This document shows, one piece after another, positions 37,209-47,239 of a stretch of DNA of 64,000 nt. The notes under the pieces are model-generated. The model did not search any database. It was not told the DNA's origin and worked only from the letters and a program-made list of their open reading frames with translations. The translations under genes were made by a program, and so were the position numbers. Numbering within the stretch: position 1 is the stretch's first letter; each line of letters starts with the position of its first letter. Source of the stretch: Cladobotryum mycophilum (taxonomy: Eukaryota; Ascomycota; Sordariomycetes; Hypocreales; Hypocreaceae); assembly GCA_036429605.1 (NCBI GenBank), contig CM071590.1, positions 3,844,001 to 3,908,000 of the forward strand. Direction: 5' to 3'.

Positions 37209-37586
37209 TTTTAAGGTATTGGTATTGGGAGGTTGAGTATTAGAACGAACAACGAAGGATGAGGAATTGGGGTGTTTGTTTTTTTTTGGAAGAAGAGACT
37301 AGAATAGTCTTATTAGCGAATGAATTGGTGAAATTAGAGAGGTTGGTTGAGAAGAGACGGACGAATGGTGATGAGGAAGGGGGAGGGGAGGATGAATTGT
37401 TTATGTACAAGTATGCATACGGGGTACTTGAGAACCCAAATAGAAACAAGAGACCAAGGACGAAAGACGTAATCAAATCAATGCACACAAGTACTAACAA
37501 TGATAAACATGGGCGGGAAAGGGAAGGTGGCAGCCGGGGCCAATGCAAGGTAAGTGCCTACCTCCAAGTGCAAGTCAAGTGCAACC

Positions 37587-37624
37587 AAAGCCAAGAACAA
37601 GGCCAAGAACAAGGCCAAGAACAG
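37587..37624. repeat. 12-mer tandem repeat AAGGCCAAGAAC
   Basis: About three near-perfect copies in the leader or promoter region of the SOD gene. Confidence 0.8.
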
Positions 37625-39086
37625 GGCACCCGGGGGTGAATCAAGATAAGATTCACTTAGATCACCAAAACACGTCCCGTCCGTGATATTAGCGAATCGA
37701 AGGGGGTAAGACAAAGGGCGGCTCTCCACTTTGAATGTTTAACCCGTTTTGTTTTACGCAGGATGGACGGACTTGATTTGCCCTCGGCTTTGTTTCCGTG
37801 TTGTTGTGGTTGGTGTTTTTTCTTTCTTTTTCCCCCTTCCTTTGAGAAGTGAGTGAGTGTGATGATAAATATTATGGGACCTTGCATGCATGAGAGGGGA
37901 CGAGAAGGCAAACGGATAGTCACGTCTTCTTTATACGACGAGTATTACCGCCAATGTTGCGCCCTGCCACCACATTTATTTTCAGTGACTTTTTTTCTGT
38001 TTTATTTCCGTTTGCCGAAATAAAATAAGATATAATAAAATAAAATAAAAATTACAATAATGCAGCCACCGTCTTTTCCCGCTTCTCCCACCAAACCCAA
38101 CCAAGCCACAATCGCTTTGGTTGGAAGGGTGATGGGCCATGGGCTGGAAAGCAACGCGACTTGGCTCGATAGGCGCTACCTCGCCAAAAGCGGCTTAAGA
38201 TCTTCGATGACTGGCTCAAAACATGTCCAAGCCTAGTCCTAGTCTGAGCAGGGATTGCCCTGATGGCAACATTTGCAGCCACTCAAATCCAGGCGTTTCA
38301 AACATTTGGGCTGACAAGGGGTGTGTGTGTGTCTGTCCCGGCGTTTTGCAATAGCCGGACAGGGTTGCTATTCTTGAGTTTTCAATCTGACCTGATGCAC
38401 CATCCGCCAATTTTACCTGGTACAGCCACACACAAGGGACCTGCTGATGCTCAGATATCCATTTTGTATTGGCAGCCAAGGGACGGGGTTTTGCCAGGGT
38501 TTGCCAATTACCGACGACTCTTTCATCTTGAGGATATAGCATAGGTGCTAGGTAGGTATGATATGCATATCGCTGTTTGTTTTTGTTTGGGCTTCAGGCC
38601 AAGATGCTTCATTTGATATCCAACAACCTTATTTTACCCGTTATACAGGTCCTGGTATCAGTTATATTACATTCATACTTGCCCAACAATGTTGCTACCT
38701 GGCAATTAATTTACCACAGATTGCGGGGAGAATCGCCTTCACTAACACCCAACACCATCATTAGTCGTCTTCGTCACAAACATTCAACTTGTATACGTGA
38801 TGATGCCTGATGAGCCCGCTATACCCGCTAAAAAAAAGTCCATGGAGATATTACTTGTACATGCAAAAAAAATATCACTGATCTCTTCATCTTCACCAAA
38901 ATGACGAGTCTTCTTCTCGTCTCGGTTGCTTGGGGTAGTATCGACGAATCGGACTCGGAGGAACCAGTCCACCCGCCTGTCGTGCTCATGTTTGGCACCA
39001 ACAATCACAGACACAAACACAGAAGAATCCACAAGACAGACAGAGATATCGGATACAAGCGTTCCCGTTCCACAAATGAAGGTGAC

Positions 39087-39113
39087 CTACTACTACTACT
39101 ACTACTACTACTA
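39087..39113. repeat. (CTA)n microsatellite
   Basis: Nine CTA triplets in non-coding DNA; a short AAT run lies 30 bp downstream. Confidence 0.85.
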
Positions 39114-39787
39114 AGGTAATACCTCGTTACATGTCGCATGTAGAATAATAATTATAATAATAATATCCCGTGCTTATTTGATTTTCATTCATCTTACCGA
39201 AATAGAATCCCCCCCAGTTTGTTTGCGGGCGACGAAAGACGCGCAGTAATAATATGTAGGCAGTAATAATATGTAGGTCTACTATGCGATGCGCTGCAAT
39301 GGACTTGGTCGACTCTAACTCCGACAAATGCCATTCGGATGCTAAAATTGGATTCTTTGTGGGATAAAAATGCACGGCGGGTGAGCGAGAGCGCAGCAAG
39401 GCCAACAAGAACCAAAGAAGAAGCGCCCTGCTCCAGTCTTGCGCTTAATTGCTCCATACCAGCTCCATACCAAGTGCAGTGCAGCAGTAGTAATAAGAGC
39501 CGTGACAAAAATAGCTGTCATGTGGCTCGGCAGTGTGGCTTGACGCCTTCCTGCTGTGCCGCGCGGCTGCAGATGTGGCTCGCCGATATTCACGCCTTAA
39601 CTTTGAGGCCCAAAGTCTGGGTCGGAGTGGCGCGTGCGTTGCTGTGGCCATGCACCAGCCATGATAGCTTCCCGACAGCATCAGATGCATCGCAATCGAC
39701 GGGCCGCATCACCGAACCTCCACGATAACCCCCCAGCCGCCAATCAATCTTTCCATCAATTGCTCGCCATCACGACTACCGCCCATC

Positions 39788-40237
39788 ATGAAGCCCGTCG
39801 TTAGTGCTATGAATGCATGGTCATGGTTCGTCATCCCGGAAGCCCTCCCCTGATCTGGGGGAACGTCCGTTTGTTGGTGGAGGAAGCTCCGAGATAGCTA
39901 ACCTCAATGTCATCAGCACCGTCATCTCCTTCTTTGCCATTATAATCCTTAGCGTTATCGCCAGTCTCTATCGCAGCGGTCACGAGGAGTTTGTCGGCAC
40001 CGTCGATGATCCCAAAGACGGCAAGCCCATCTCCAGCACTATTTTCACAGCTGTTTTTGTCTACATGGTACGTCGTCCACCGTCCCAACTCGTCCAACTG
40101 CGGTTTCAGTGGGAAGCAAGCAGTCATTATGTACGCCGAACATGTATATTGACACCGTGCAGGGTTTCCTAGCGTTCTGCGGCTGCCAAGGCATGCTCCA
40201 CGTTCGAGAGAACCGAAGAGGCGCGATTGCCTTGTAA
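39788..40237 (+). CDS. V-type ATPase V0 subunit f (yeast YPR170W-B-like)
   Basis: Small membrane subunit of the proton-pumping vacuolar ATPase V0 sector. Three exons, 39788-39825, 39917-40067 and 40163-40237, give 87 residues. Introns are 91 and 95 nt; the first has a GCTAAC branch site near its end. The spliced protein begins MKPVVSAMNAWSC, has a first membrane helix (TVISFFAIIILSVIASLY), the conserved loop GHEEFVGTVDDPKDGK, a second helix (SSTIFTAVFVYMGFLAFCG) and a basic tail (HVRENRRGAIAL). This matches the layout I recall for the yeast subunit f, including the PVVS start, HESFVG-type loop and DPEDG-type turn. The donor GTTCGT is unusual but also occurs in two other introns of this window. 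No exon alone would be called as a gene. Confidence 0.85.
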
Positions 40238-41176
40238 GAATAGATTTTGGTGGATGGATATAAGACAAAAGAAGGACGAACGGCGTTTTCTCGGCACACC
40301 CCATTATTTTCAGCATCTAACTGGTTTATCACATTGTGAGAGAGAGGTGCTCAGCTGCAAGAAGGGCAGCATGCAAAGACGTCAATATCTGAGAGATAAC
40401 AATGAGGCAATAGCTTATGGACAGCTTGCCGTGTACGAAATACTATAATGGTTGAAAGAACTTTCTACAAGGATTTATACGCAATCCGGACTCTTTATAC
40501 AATGATGGGGCGGTGAGAACGGACGTTGTTTTCGCCTGACACTGCATGGAGCTCCTAAGAAATGAGGATTTGAGAAGTGATGATGAAGACTACGAAACAA
40601 GATCATACTAGGTAGATTGCAACAGCCAAAACTTCTCTCCTAGACTCTTAGGCTACCATTGCCAGACGATATGTTAGACTCAGCTCTGATGCATATTCGA
40701 TAGTACGAGAGACCGAACTCAACAGTACCTAGGTGACTCCAACAGCTAGACTTTCAACAGAAACTTGCGTTGTATAGCGCATATTTCAATAAACCTGAAC
40801 CAACTCCCTGAACCAGTGACGCTGAGGTCGACCTACCGAGTTACCTATATATACCTTAAGGGATACGCAGTAACAACACCAACGTCAGAATGAATAGACA
40901 GTTGGGTGAATGATTGGCATTGGTATGAATCAAGAATTTCTAGTTGAGATGATGTTAAAGGGCCTGAATTGCAACGCCCCTGACGTCCAGTGTTGTCATT
41001 GTGGATGTCAATATGTCGTCATCGATCAATCCAACGTCTGTGGATCAACAGGTACACGACGCAAACAGAGCCTGAATATATATAATCTATGAATACTTCA
41101 GAGCAAGTCTTGAGCTTCAATCAAATTCTAGCAAGCATCACATCATTCCCTCAACCTTGAACCTTCCCTCAGCAAA
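40238..41176. other. Gene-free stretch upstream of the SDR gene
   Basis: No supportable gene. The last 80 bases before 41177 are probably the SDR leader; a TATATATA-like stretch lies near 41075-41085. Confidence 0.5.
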
Positions 41177-42233
41177 ATGGCATTTCAATTTGATCAAGGT
41201 AAATCGGTCATGTTGAAGTTTGTTTCATAGCTCCTCTGACAAATAGACAGAGCATAGGATTCCAATTACCAAGCAGGATCTTCCTGGGAAGGAACATGAC
41301 ATGCCAGATCCCAAGCCCAAGCATGATGAAATCCCAGACGCAGGCGGTGGAAAGACAACATATAGGGCAGCGGACAAGCTGAAAGGAAAGAAGGCCTTGA
41401 TCACCGGAGGTGACAGTGGGATTGGCGCTGCAACAGCCATTCTTTTCGCTCACGAGGGTGCTGATTCAACCATCATTTACCTCCCCGATGAGGAAAAGGA
41501 TGCTAGAAATACTAAGAAGGCCGTGGAGGAGCTGGGGGCCAAGTGCTACCTCCTTGCTACGGACTTGACAGACCGAGAGAACTGCAAAAAAGCGGTTGAC
41601 TTTGCTCTCGAAAAGATGGGTGCCATTGACATATTATTTAACAACGCCGCTTGTGAGTCGAATATCGGGTCACTGAAGCACCAGCACTGACTTGGTTTCC
41701 TTGCAGATCAAATGATGGTGGAAGACATTGCAGACTTGCCGGAGGAACAATGGGTTCACACGTTCAACACCAATATCCATTCCTACTTTTATGTGTCCAA
41801 GTACGCATTGGCACACATGAAGCGCGGATCGGCAATCATTAACAACTCCTCCATCAACGCATACATCGGTCGTCCTGATCTTCTTGATTACACCTCCACA
41901 AAGGGGGCCATTATATCTTTTACTCGAGGGCTTAGCAACCAGTATGTGAGCAAGGGGATCCGCGTCAATGCTGTTGCACCCGGTCCAGGTGAGTTCCAAC
42001 TACAAGAACTATACACACGTTTTTATGTGATGACTGACGCACGTGTAGTCTGGACACCTCTGATTCCGGCTACCATGAGTGAACAGGCGCAGAAGGAGTT
42101 TACGAGTCCTATGGGTAGACCGGCTCAGCCATCGGAGATTGCTACTTGTGTTGTGTTTCTAGCTTGTACTGACAGCTCTTGCATCAGCGGACAAACCATT
42201 CACTGCAACGGGGGTGTTGTGGTGAACGGGTAA
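41177..42233 (+). CDS. Short-chain dehydrogenase/reductase, glucose/ribitol dehydrogenase-like
   Basis: NAD(P)-dependent oxidoreductase; substrate unknown. Exons 41177-41198, 41251-41652, 41707-41988 and 42049-42233 give 296 residues with consistent phases. The N-terminal extension HDMPDPKPKHDEIPDAGGG is typical of the group that includes bacterial YghA/YdaD-like and plant glucose/ribitol dehydrogenases. The Rossmann signature is ALITGGDSGIGAATA, followed by the internal NNAA motif (split by an intron), the catalytic serine in INNSSINAYIG, and YTSTKGA giving YXXXK. It ends CISGQTIHCNGGVVVNG. The first splice is tentative: acceptor at 41250 restores EHRIPITKQDLPGKEH. The neighbours do not reveal a pathway, though the gene starts an accessory-looking stretch. 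Confidence 0.88.
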
Positions 42234-42237
42234 AGGT

Positions 42238-43054
42238 CTAGGCAGAATACTCGAAAAGTTTATTGCATTTCATTATCAACGCATTCGAAGTCCAAAAAAG
42301 TATCATGGCTACTAATACAGTGACAATGTCTGGTCTCGAGCTCCATGACCCTTTGCTATCTTGCTTCTTCTCCTTCACAGCTGCACAAGACGACCTGTCC
42401 AACGACCCTGTCAAGTTGGCCATGATACACGAGGCCATCTCTCCCGTTATTCGAGCCCTGCAAGGATCGGGATCCTCTTCCAGTTTCTTAGCCGTCATGA
42501 TTGGGCATCCACCGGCTGTCGCTCTATCGGCCGTCATGCGATCCTGGAATACTGGACACTCCTCGGTGAGATTCAACGGGCTTCCGGACCCATCGCCCAC
42601 AATGGTGAAGTGAACAGTACCAGAAGCAGAGCTACCGCCATTCTGAATGATGATGGTTCTCGAACCAGATTCAAGGCACGTAGACATTTGCCAGCCCCAG
42701 TTTAGTCGATACCGCCCAGGACGGATAACGGTGGTGTTTCTGATAGAATCAGACGCGTACCATATGTTACTGACGGCATCAGGGGGCGGCGACCGATCGC
42801 CTTCCTCGTTTATCGTGCCTCCAGCTGTTGTGGCGATGGCATTTGCAGGTTTGTCTGCTTGGTTGATGGTCCATCCAATGCTGTATCCAAAATTGAAGGC
42901 TGCCTCGGCATTTTGGATGGCGAAGATGACAGGCATTTGGGTTATGTTGTTGTAGGTGCCATTCCGGGGGGACCGTGTCTGCCTCAATGGGTGCCGGGAA
43001 CTTGAGGGCACTGATGGCGGCCACAAAGCCAAGCAGAAGAGCTGCATGCATCAT
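42238..43054 (-). CDS. Secreted DUF7136-type fungal protein (frame-broken)
   Basis: Function unknown. The signal peptide is MMHAALLLGFVAAISAL, followed by KFPAPIEADTVP and then the family-like motif RNGTYNNITQMPVIFAIQNAE. Later sequence has several paired cysteines and N-glycosylation sites, then a hydrophobic segment near the end (VTVLVAMILFWTSNALIM), suggesting a GPI signal or a membrane tail. The frame breaks at the G-run 42966-42971, between DTVP and RNGTY. Changing that run by minus one or plus two gives 271 or 272 residues. The gene is convergent with the SDR gene, only 4 bp between stops, so the 3' untranslated regions must overlap. The DUF assignment is from memory of the motif. Confidence 0.72.
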
Positions 43055-43735
43055 GGCGAGCTCCTGTTGACACCCTGCATGGAGGTTAATTATTTGAGTA
43101 AGAGACAGAATACAAGATGATTAATGTCTGATTAATACTCAAGTCATACAGGAGACTCGGTTAAAGGAGATGGACCTTGACATTTAATTGTTTCCTAGCG
43201 CTCCTCGACAAGTGGCAACCTCTCTCAAAAGGTTGCAAGCGCCATCAGCTCAGGAGGGACGAGGGGGTGAAGATGCCCCGTCTTATTCCTGATCATTACA
43301 ATAGATGGTGAGCTAAGACATATATACAGACTGGTGTCTTGGCAGGATTCTAAGCATAAATTAGTGTTAAATACAATATTCTGACATGTCATTGAGCAAG
43401 AACTGTTCTTATTTGATGATGGGTTTAAGCTTGAATAACTTGGCCAAACACGACTTCAGCTTCCCAGTTTCAACGATGGCGGCTGATAAAGATGGGTTTC
43501 TAGTAGCGTTCTCTAATAACCTGGAATGGAAGGGCTACCTATCTAGGTATGCTGTCGGTCAGAAATGGATCTAGACTAACCCCACCACTACCTAACCTAG
43601 AGAGTGTAGTATTGAAATACTACCAAGGTAGGTAGCACTCTGAGGTTACTCAAGACTTAAATCCATTCAACACAATACCGACATATGTGAATAGGGGGCC
43701 CTACAAATAAAACATGCTCCTAGTATGCTGGCATA
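43055..43735. other. Divergent promoter stretch of the DUF7136 and HET genes
   Basis: Contains start-proximal regions of two divergent genes. TACCTAGGTAGGTA-type motifs occur near 43590-43635. No gene recognised; a short plus-strand frame at 43386-43574 has no support. Confidence 0.5.
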
Positions 43736-45469
43736 ATGAGATTGCTTAATACCAGGACGCTTCATCTCGAAGTCTTTCCCAGCCATGAAGCAGTCAGGTA
43801 TGCCGTCTTGTCCCATACTTGGGGCAAAGAAGAGGTTACTTTCCAAGATGTTTCTCTCGGAAAGGAACTGAGAGACTTCAAGGGATGGGAAAAGATACGC
43901 AAAAGCTGTCAAGTGGCAGTCTCCTTGCGATTGGACTACATCTGGATCGACACCTGTTGCATCGACAAAGCCAGCAGTGCGGAGCTGTCGGAGGCCATCA
44001 ACTCCATGTTCCAATGGTATGAGCAGGCGGAAGTTTGCATCGCATTCATGGACGATGTATCTTCTGCTGATGACCTGTTTGGCTCTGGCTCTCAGTTTCG
44101 GCGAAGCCGCTGGTTCACGAGAGGGTGGACCCTCCAGGAGCTCATTGCACCGTCAAACCTCTCGTTTTACTCCCTGGGCTGGGAGCCGCTAGGAACCAGA
44201 AGCTCCCTCAAGGGCGTCATCGGGGACGTCACAGGAATTCCCGGTGGCGTGCTAGAATCGCAGGCTGGGGGTCGGAGAGCTCGTCTCGAGGGCATCTCCG
44301 TCGCCGAGAAGATGAGCTGGGCGGCCAAACGGGTGACGACTCGACCCGAGGATGTGGCCTACTGCCTGCTGGGAATATTCGACATCAACATGCCCCTGAT
44401 CTATGGCGAGGGCAGGGTCAAGGCGTTCAAAAGACTACAGGAAGAGATCATAAGGTCGACTGGTGATGACTCCATTTATGCATGGCGATACCCGGAAGAC
44501 CTAGCCAAGAGGCAGTATTACTGGGGCCTCCTGGCAGAAAGTCCCGACGCATTCGGGAAATACAAGGACTTTATGCCAAAGACGTCCCGCTACCTCACGA
44601 AAAGCTCCAACCAGGCGACGGGAACGTCTAGCCGCGGTCTTTACGTGGAGCTCGCCATCACGCCGTATCCAAAGGACAAGTCTGGGAGCATCTTCCTGGC
44701 GTTCCTAGACTGCGACATGCGACGTGAGGGCTCCCACGCCTTCCTGTCGCCCGCGATCCTGCTGCAGAAAACATCTGGGCATAACGGGACAGACTTTGTG
44801 CGCATCTGCTCTGACATGCTGGTCCTGCTGATGATGAACCGCATTGTCTTCCCGGATGAGCTGGTTGACATCAAGAAGAGGGACATCGCCATACCCGAGG
44901 CCATCCTTCGACAGATATACGTTCCCCACCATTTACCAGTGCCGCGCTCGCCGCAGGGCGTCGTATTCTACCCGGCCATTGCTCCGCCGGATGACGCCTC
45001 TTTCAAAGTAAACGTCGTCTCCCGCTCCCCTACGTGGCAATACTTTGTCGACCAATCCGATTCCTACGTCCTAAGCTTTGAGACCACCCCCGTGCCAGGC
45101 GTCGAGGAGCTAAAGGAGGCCATGATGATTGGAAACATTGAGCTCGAAATCAGCGATGGCTGGAACAGTTGGAATGTATGTCTCGTCATCGGCCTAGAGC
45201 CACTACCGCCCAACACATTCGATACGCCGGCCTTGTATGTCGCGCCGTGGTACGCCTTCGAGACGCAGTCGCGCGTTGCGGCCGGTGACTTTGAGGAAGT
45301 CCTACACACAGATACGAGGATGAAGTACCACGCGCTGCAGAAGCAGAGCTTGCGCGCGAGGTTTGATCTCCAGAGCCGATTTTCCCGCCAGTTCTACAGC
45401 GTGATCCTAGAAGTGGATAGATCGGATGACAAGGGCAAGATGAATCTCCCCTGGAAGTCTATACGATAA
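43736..45469 (+). CDS. HET-domain protein (heterokaryon-incompatibility type)
   Basis: Intronless, 577 residues. HET domains act in fungal nonself recognition and regulated cell death and are related to TIR domains. The start MRLLNTRTLHLEVF is canonical. Block 1 is YAVLSHTWG (residues 22-30), block 2 LRLDYIWIDTCCIDK (65-79), block 3 SRWFTRGWTLQELIAPSNL (123-141). A conserved extension follows (RPEDVAYCLLGIFDINMPLIYGEG), as in the HET-plus-DUF8212 architecture. The remaining 330 residues have no NACHT, WD40 or ankyrin repeats, so this is not the HET-E class. It may be an orphan HET gene rather than a characterised incompatibility locus. Its 3' neighbour, a DUF4291 gene, is convergent 137 bp away. 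Confidence 0.92.
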   Translation: MRLLNTRTLHLEVFPSHEAVRYAVLSHTWGKEEVTFQDVSLGKELRDFKGWEKIRKSCQVAVSLRLDYIWIDTCCIDKASSAELSEAINSMFQWYEQAEVCIAFMDDVSSADDLFGSGSQFRRSRWFTRGWTLQELIAPSNLSFYSLGWEPLGTRSSLKGVIGDVTGIPGGVLESQAGGRRARLEGISVAEKMSWAAKRVTTRPEDVAYCLLGIFDINMPLIYGEGRVKAFKRLQEEIIRSTGDDSIYAWRYPEDLAKRQYYWGLLAESPDAFGKYKDFMPKTSRYLTKSSNQATGTSSRGLYVELAITPYPKDKSGSIFLAFLDCDMRREGSHAFLSPAILLQKTSGHNGTDFVRICSDMLVLLMMNRIVFPDELVDIKKRDIAIPEAILRQIYVPHHLPVPRSPQGVVFYPAIAPPDDASFKVNVVSRSPTWQYFVDQSDSYVLSFETTPVPGVEELKEAMMIGNIELEISDGWNSWNVCLVIGLEPLPPNTFDTPALYVAPWYAFETQSRVAAGDFEEVLHTDTRMKYHALQKQSLRARFDLQSRFSRQFYSVILEVDRSDDKGKMNLPWKSIR

Positions 45470-45606
45470 CGAGAACCACGGGCGGAGCCTTTTGATTACC
45501 ACTGATGGAGAGAGAGAGAGTGTGTGTGAGTCTTATTTTGTGAATGGATATATGTATGAGCTTAGCGCTGAGCAAACTTATGTGTATTCTAGATAGTTGA
45601 TTCGGG

Positions 45607-46260
45607 TTATTGGACCGGCATGGTCATATCTAGTCTTGACATGACAGCTTCCGACGCGAGAAATGGGCGCTCTCTTGGCAGCAAGCCTTGTTCCTCAAGT
45701 TGCTCCGTCGTCACGTTCGGGTCTTCGTCCAGAACCTTTTTGAGCTCTCTTGCTTGATCCGTCACATCCTCAATCGAGGCAATCCATTCATTCGCCCACT
45801 GGACGCTCAGGCTGCCAGGGACCCCGATTTGAATACTTCTATACGGAAGCACATCAAGTCTGGCCGTTCGTTCGGGATCCCATTGAATCCTGACGTCTGT
45901 CGGTTTTTCTCGTTCCTTTCTGTCAGTTGTTGTTCTGCCTCCCTGACTATGCGAAGGTGCATGGGTCGACAAGACGCCCCTTTCCAATAGCCCAATGAAG
46001 TATTCATGCTTCATCTTTAGGGCTAGTATACGATTCTGGCCCGGGTCTTTGTACGAATACCCTGCACGGTACATCATCCAGCACCAGCTTGGTTTGATCC
46101 AGGTCATCCGCCCAGGACGGAAATCTGGCGAGGCGTTCAGCTTCTGTGCCTTGACAGCAGCATCGGCGATGGAGTCCTTGTATGCTTGGTAGACGGTTAT
46201 GAACTCGTCGTCATAATGGGCTCTTATCTGCCGGTAGGGAACCTGAGAGGGAGAAGTCAT
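45607..46260 (-). CDS. DUF4291 family protein
   Basis: Single-exon protein of 217 residues. DUF4291 is a family of unknown function found in bacteria and fungi. Typical motifs are IRAHYDDEFITVYQAY near the start, PGRMTWIKPSWCWMMYRAGY, and QNRILALKMKHEYFIGLLERG; further on are VRIQWDPER and YRSIQIG. The length is complete for the family and there is no signal peptide or membrane segment, so it is probably cytosolic. The patchy distribution of the family across kingdoms suggests ancient horizontal transfer, but nothing in this sequence dates it. It is convergent with the HET gene. Confidence 0.88.
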   Translation of the reverse strand: MTSPSQVPYRQIRAHYDDEFITVYQAYKDSIADAAVKAQKLNASPDFRPGRMTWIKPSWCWMMYRAGYSYKDPGQNRILALKMKHEYFIGLLERGVLSTHAPSHSQGGRTTTDRKEREKPTDVRIQWDPERTARLDVLPYRSIQIGVPGSLSVQWANEWIASIEDVTDQARELKKVLDEDPNVTTEQLEEQGLLPRERPFLASEAVMSRLDMTMPVQ

Positions 46261-46985
46261 TGTAGGGCTTTTGATTGATACTCGAGATGGGTAAGAGAAG
46301 AGATTATGCTATATGGTAAAGACATGTACTTTTCAAACTCAGGAAACAGTGATGGTCCTGCTCGAGCATGACTATAAATACTTGTACAAGAGGGATTCAA
46401 TATGACGCTAGAGTCATGGGGTGTTCACGATGAGTCTTCGCCGTTGTCGTCGGTCGATCTATTAGCCCTGGGCGAGATGGCAGCTGAACGCCATGGGCGG
46501 AGGCTTAGCTGCTTGAACAATTAATAGAACACAGAAAGAGAAAAGGGAGGGAACATCAGGCATGATGCCAAGATTTTAGGGAGAATTAAGAATTCCGCAT
46601 CATATGAAATATTCTGGTGATGGATGATCAGTAAAAACGCATGACATCTAGACTAGAGTAGATCCCTCACTCAGAGGGTTGCCTCTTGCAGAAGGAGTTG
46701 CCTAGTCTTGCTAGTTCTGACTTTTAGGCTCGCTTCAGCGGATGCCCACTAAAACTTACAGCGTGCTGCCCCCAAAACAGCAGGTCGTCGCTAAAGGTCC
46801 AAGTCTAGGCAGATCTCCAGGGGCTACGGCGTCCATGCCCGCACTATTAGCTGGTGCCTACAGTGGGGGGTAGCTCCGGCTACAGTAGGTAGGTTACCGA
46901 GCGATCACTCAAGCACTATTAGAGAGCGGTGACGACCTCTAGGCTGCTCATATGGTATCGTGGGTCAGAAGGTCATGTCCCATCA
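46261..46985. other. Gene-free stretch upstream of the DUF4291 and VPS9 genes
   Basis: No gene recognised. The DUF4291 promoter lies on the left. A GC-richer segment at 46790-46930 with CTAGG- and GTAGGTAG-type motifs precedes the VPS9 gene. Confidence 0.5.
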
Positions 46986-47239
46986 ATGCCTTCTCTCTTC
47001 TCCCCCAACGTGCAATCTGTTTCGTCAGCTCAAACTGAGACTCTGCGGCTGCGTGACGCCACCTCCACGTCTGACGGACAGCTCCACGATTTCAACGGGT
47101 GCTGCTGCATGATCTTTCTATTATCGAAATCTAAAAGGACTTTTTAACGTTCCTCAACAACTAACATCTCGATTCGGATTACGGAACTGCCCCGCCTCTC
47201 CCCCCTCCATTATCTTTCACTTTCAGGCCCGCCCACCTC

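Larger units (their letters stand above)
37209..39787. other. Gene-free stretch upstream of the V-ATPase subunit f gene
   Basis: About 2.6 kb without a supportable gene. It contains an AAGGCCAAGAAC 12-mer repeat, AT-rich AAAAT units near 38020-38055, and CTA and AAT microsatellites. It holds the promoter of the SOD gene on the left and of the subunit-f gene on the right. Confidence 0.55.
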
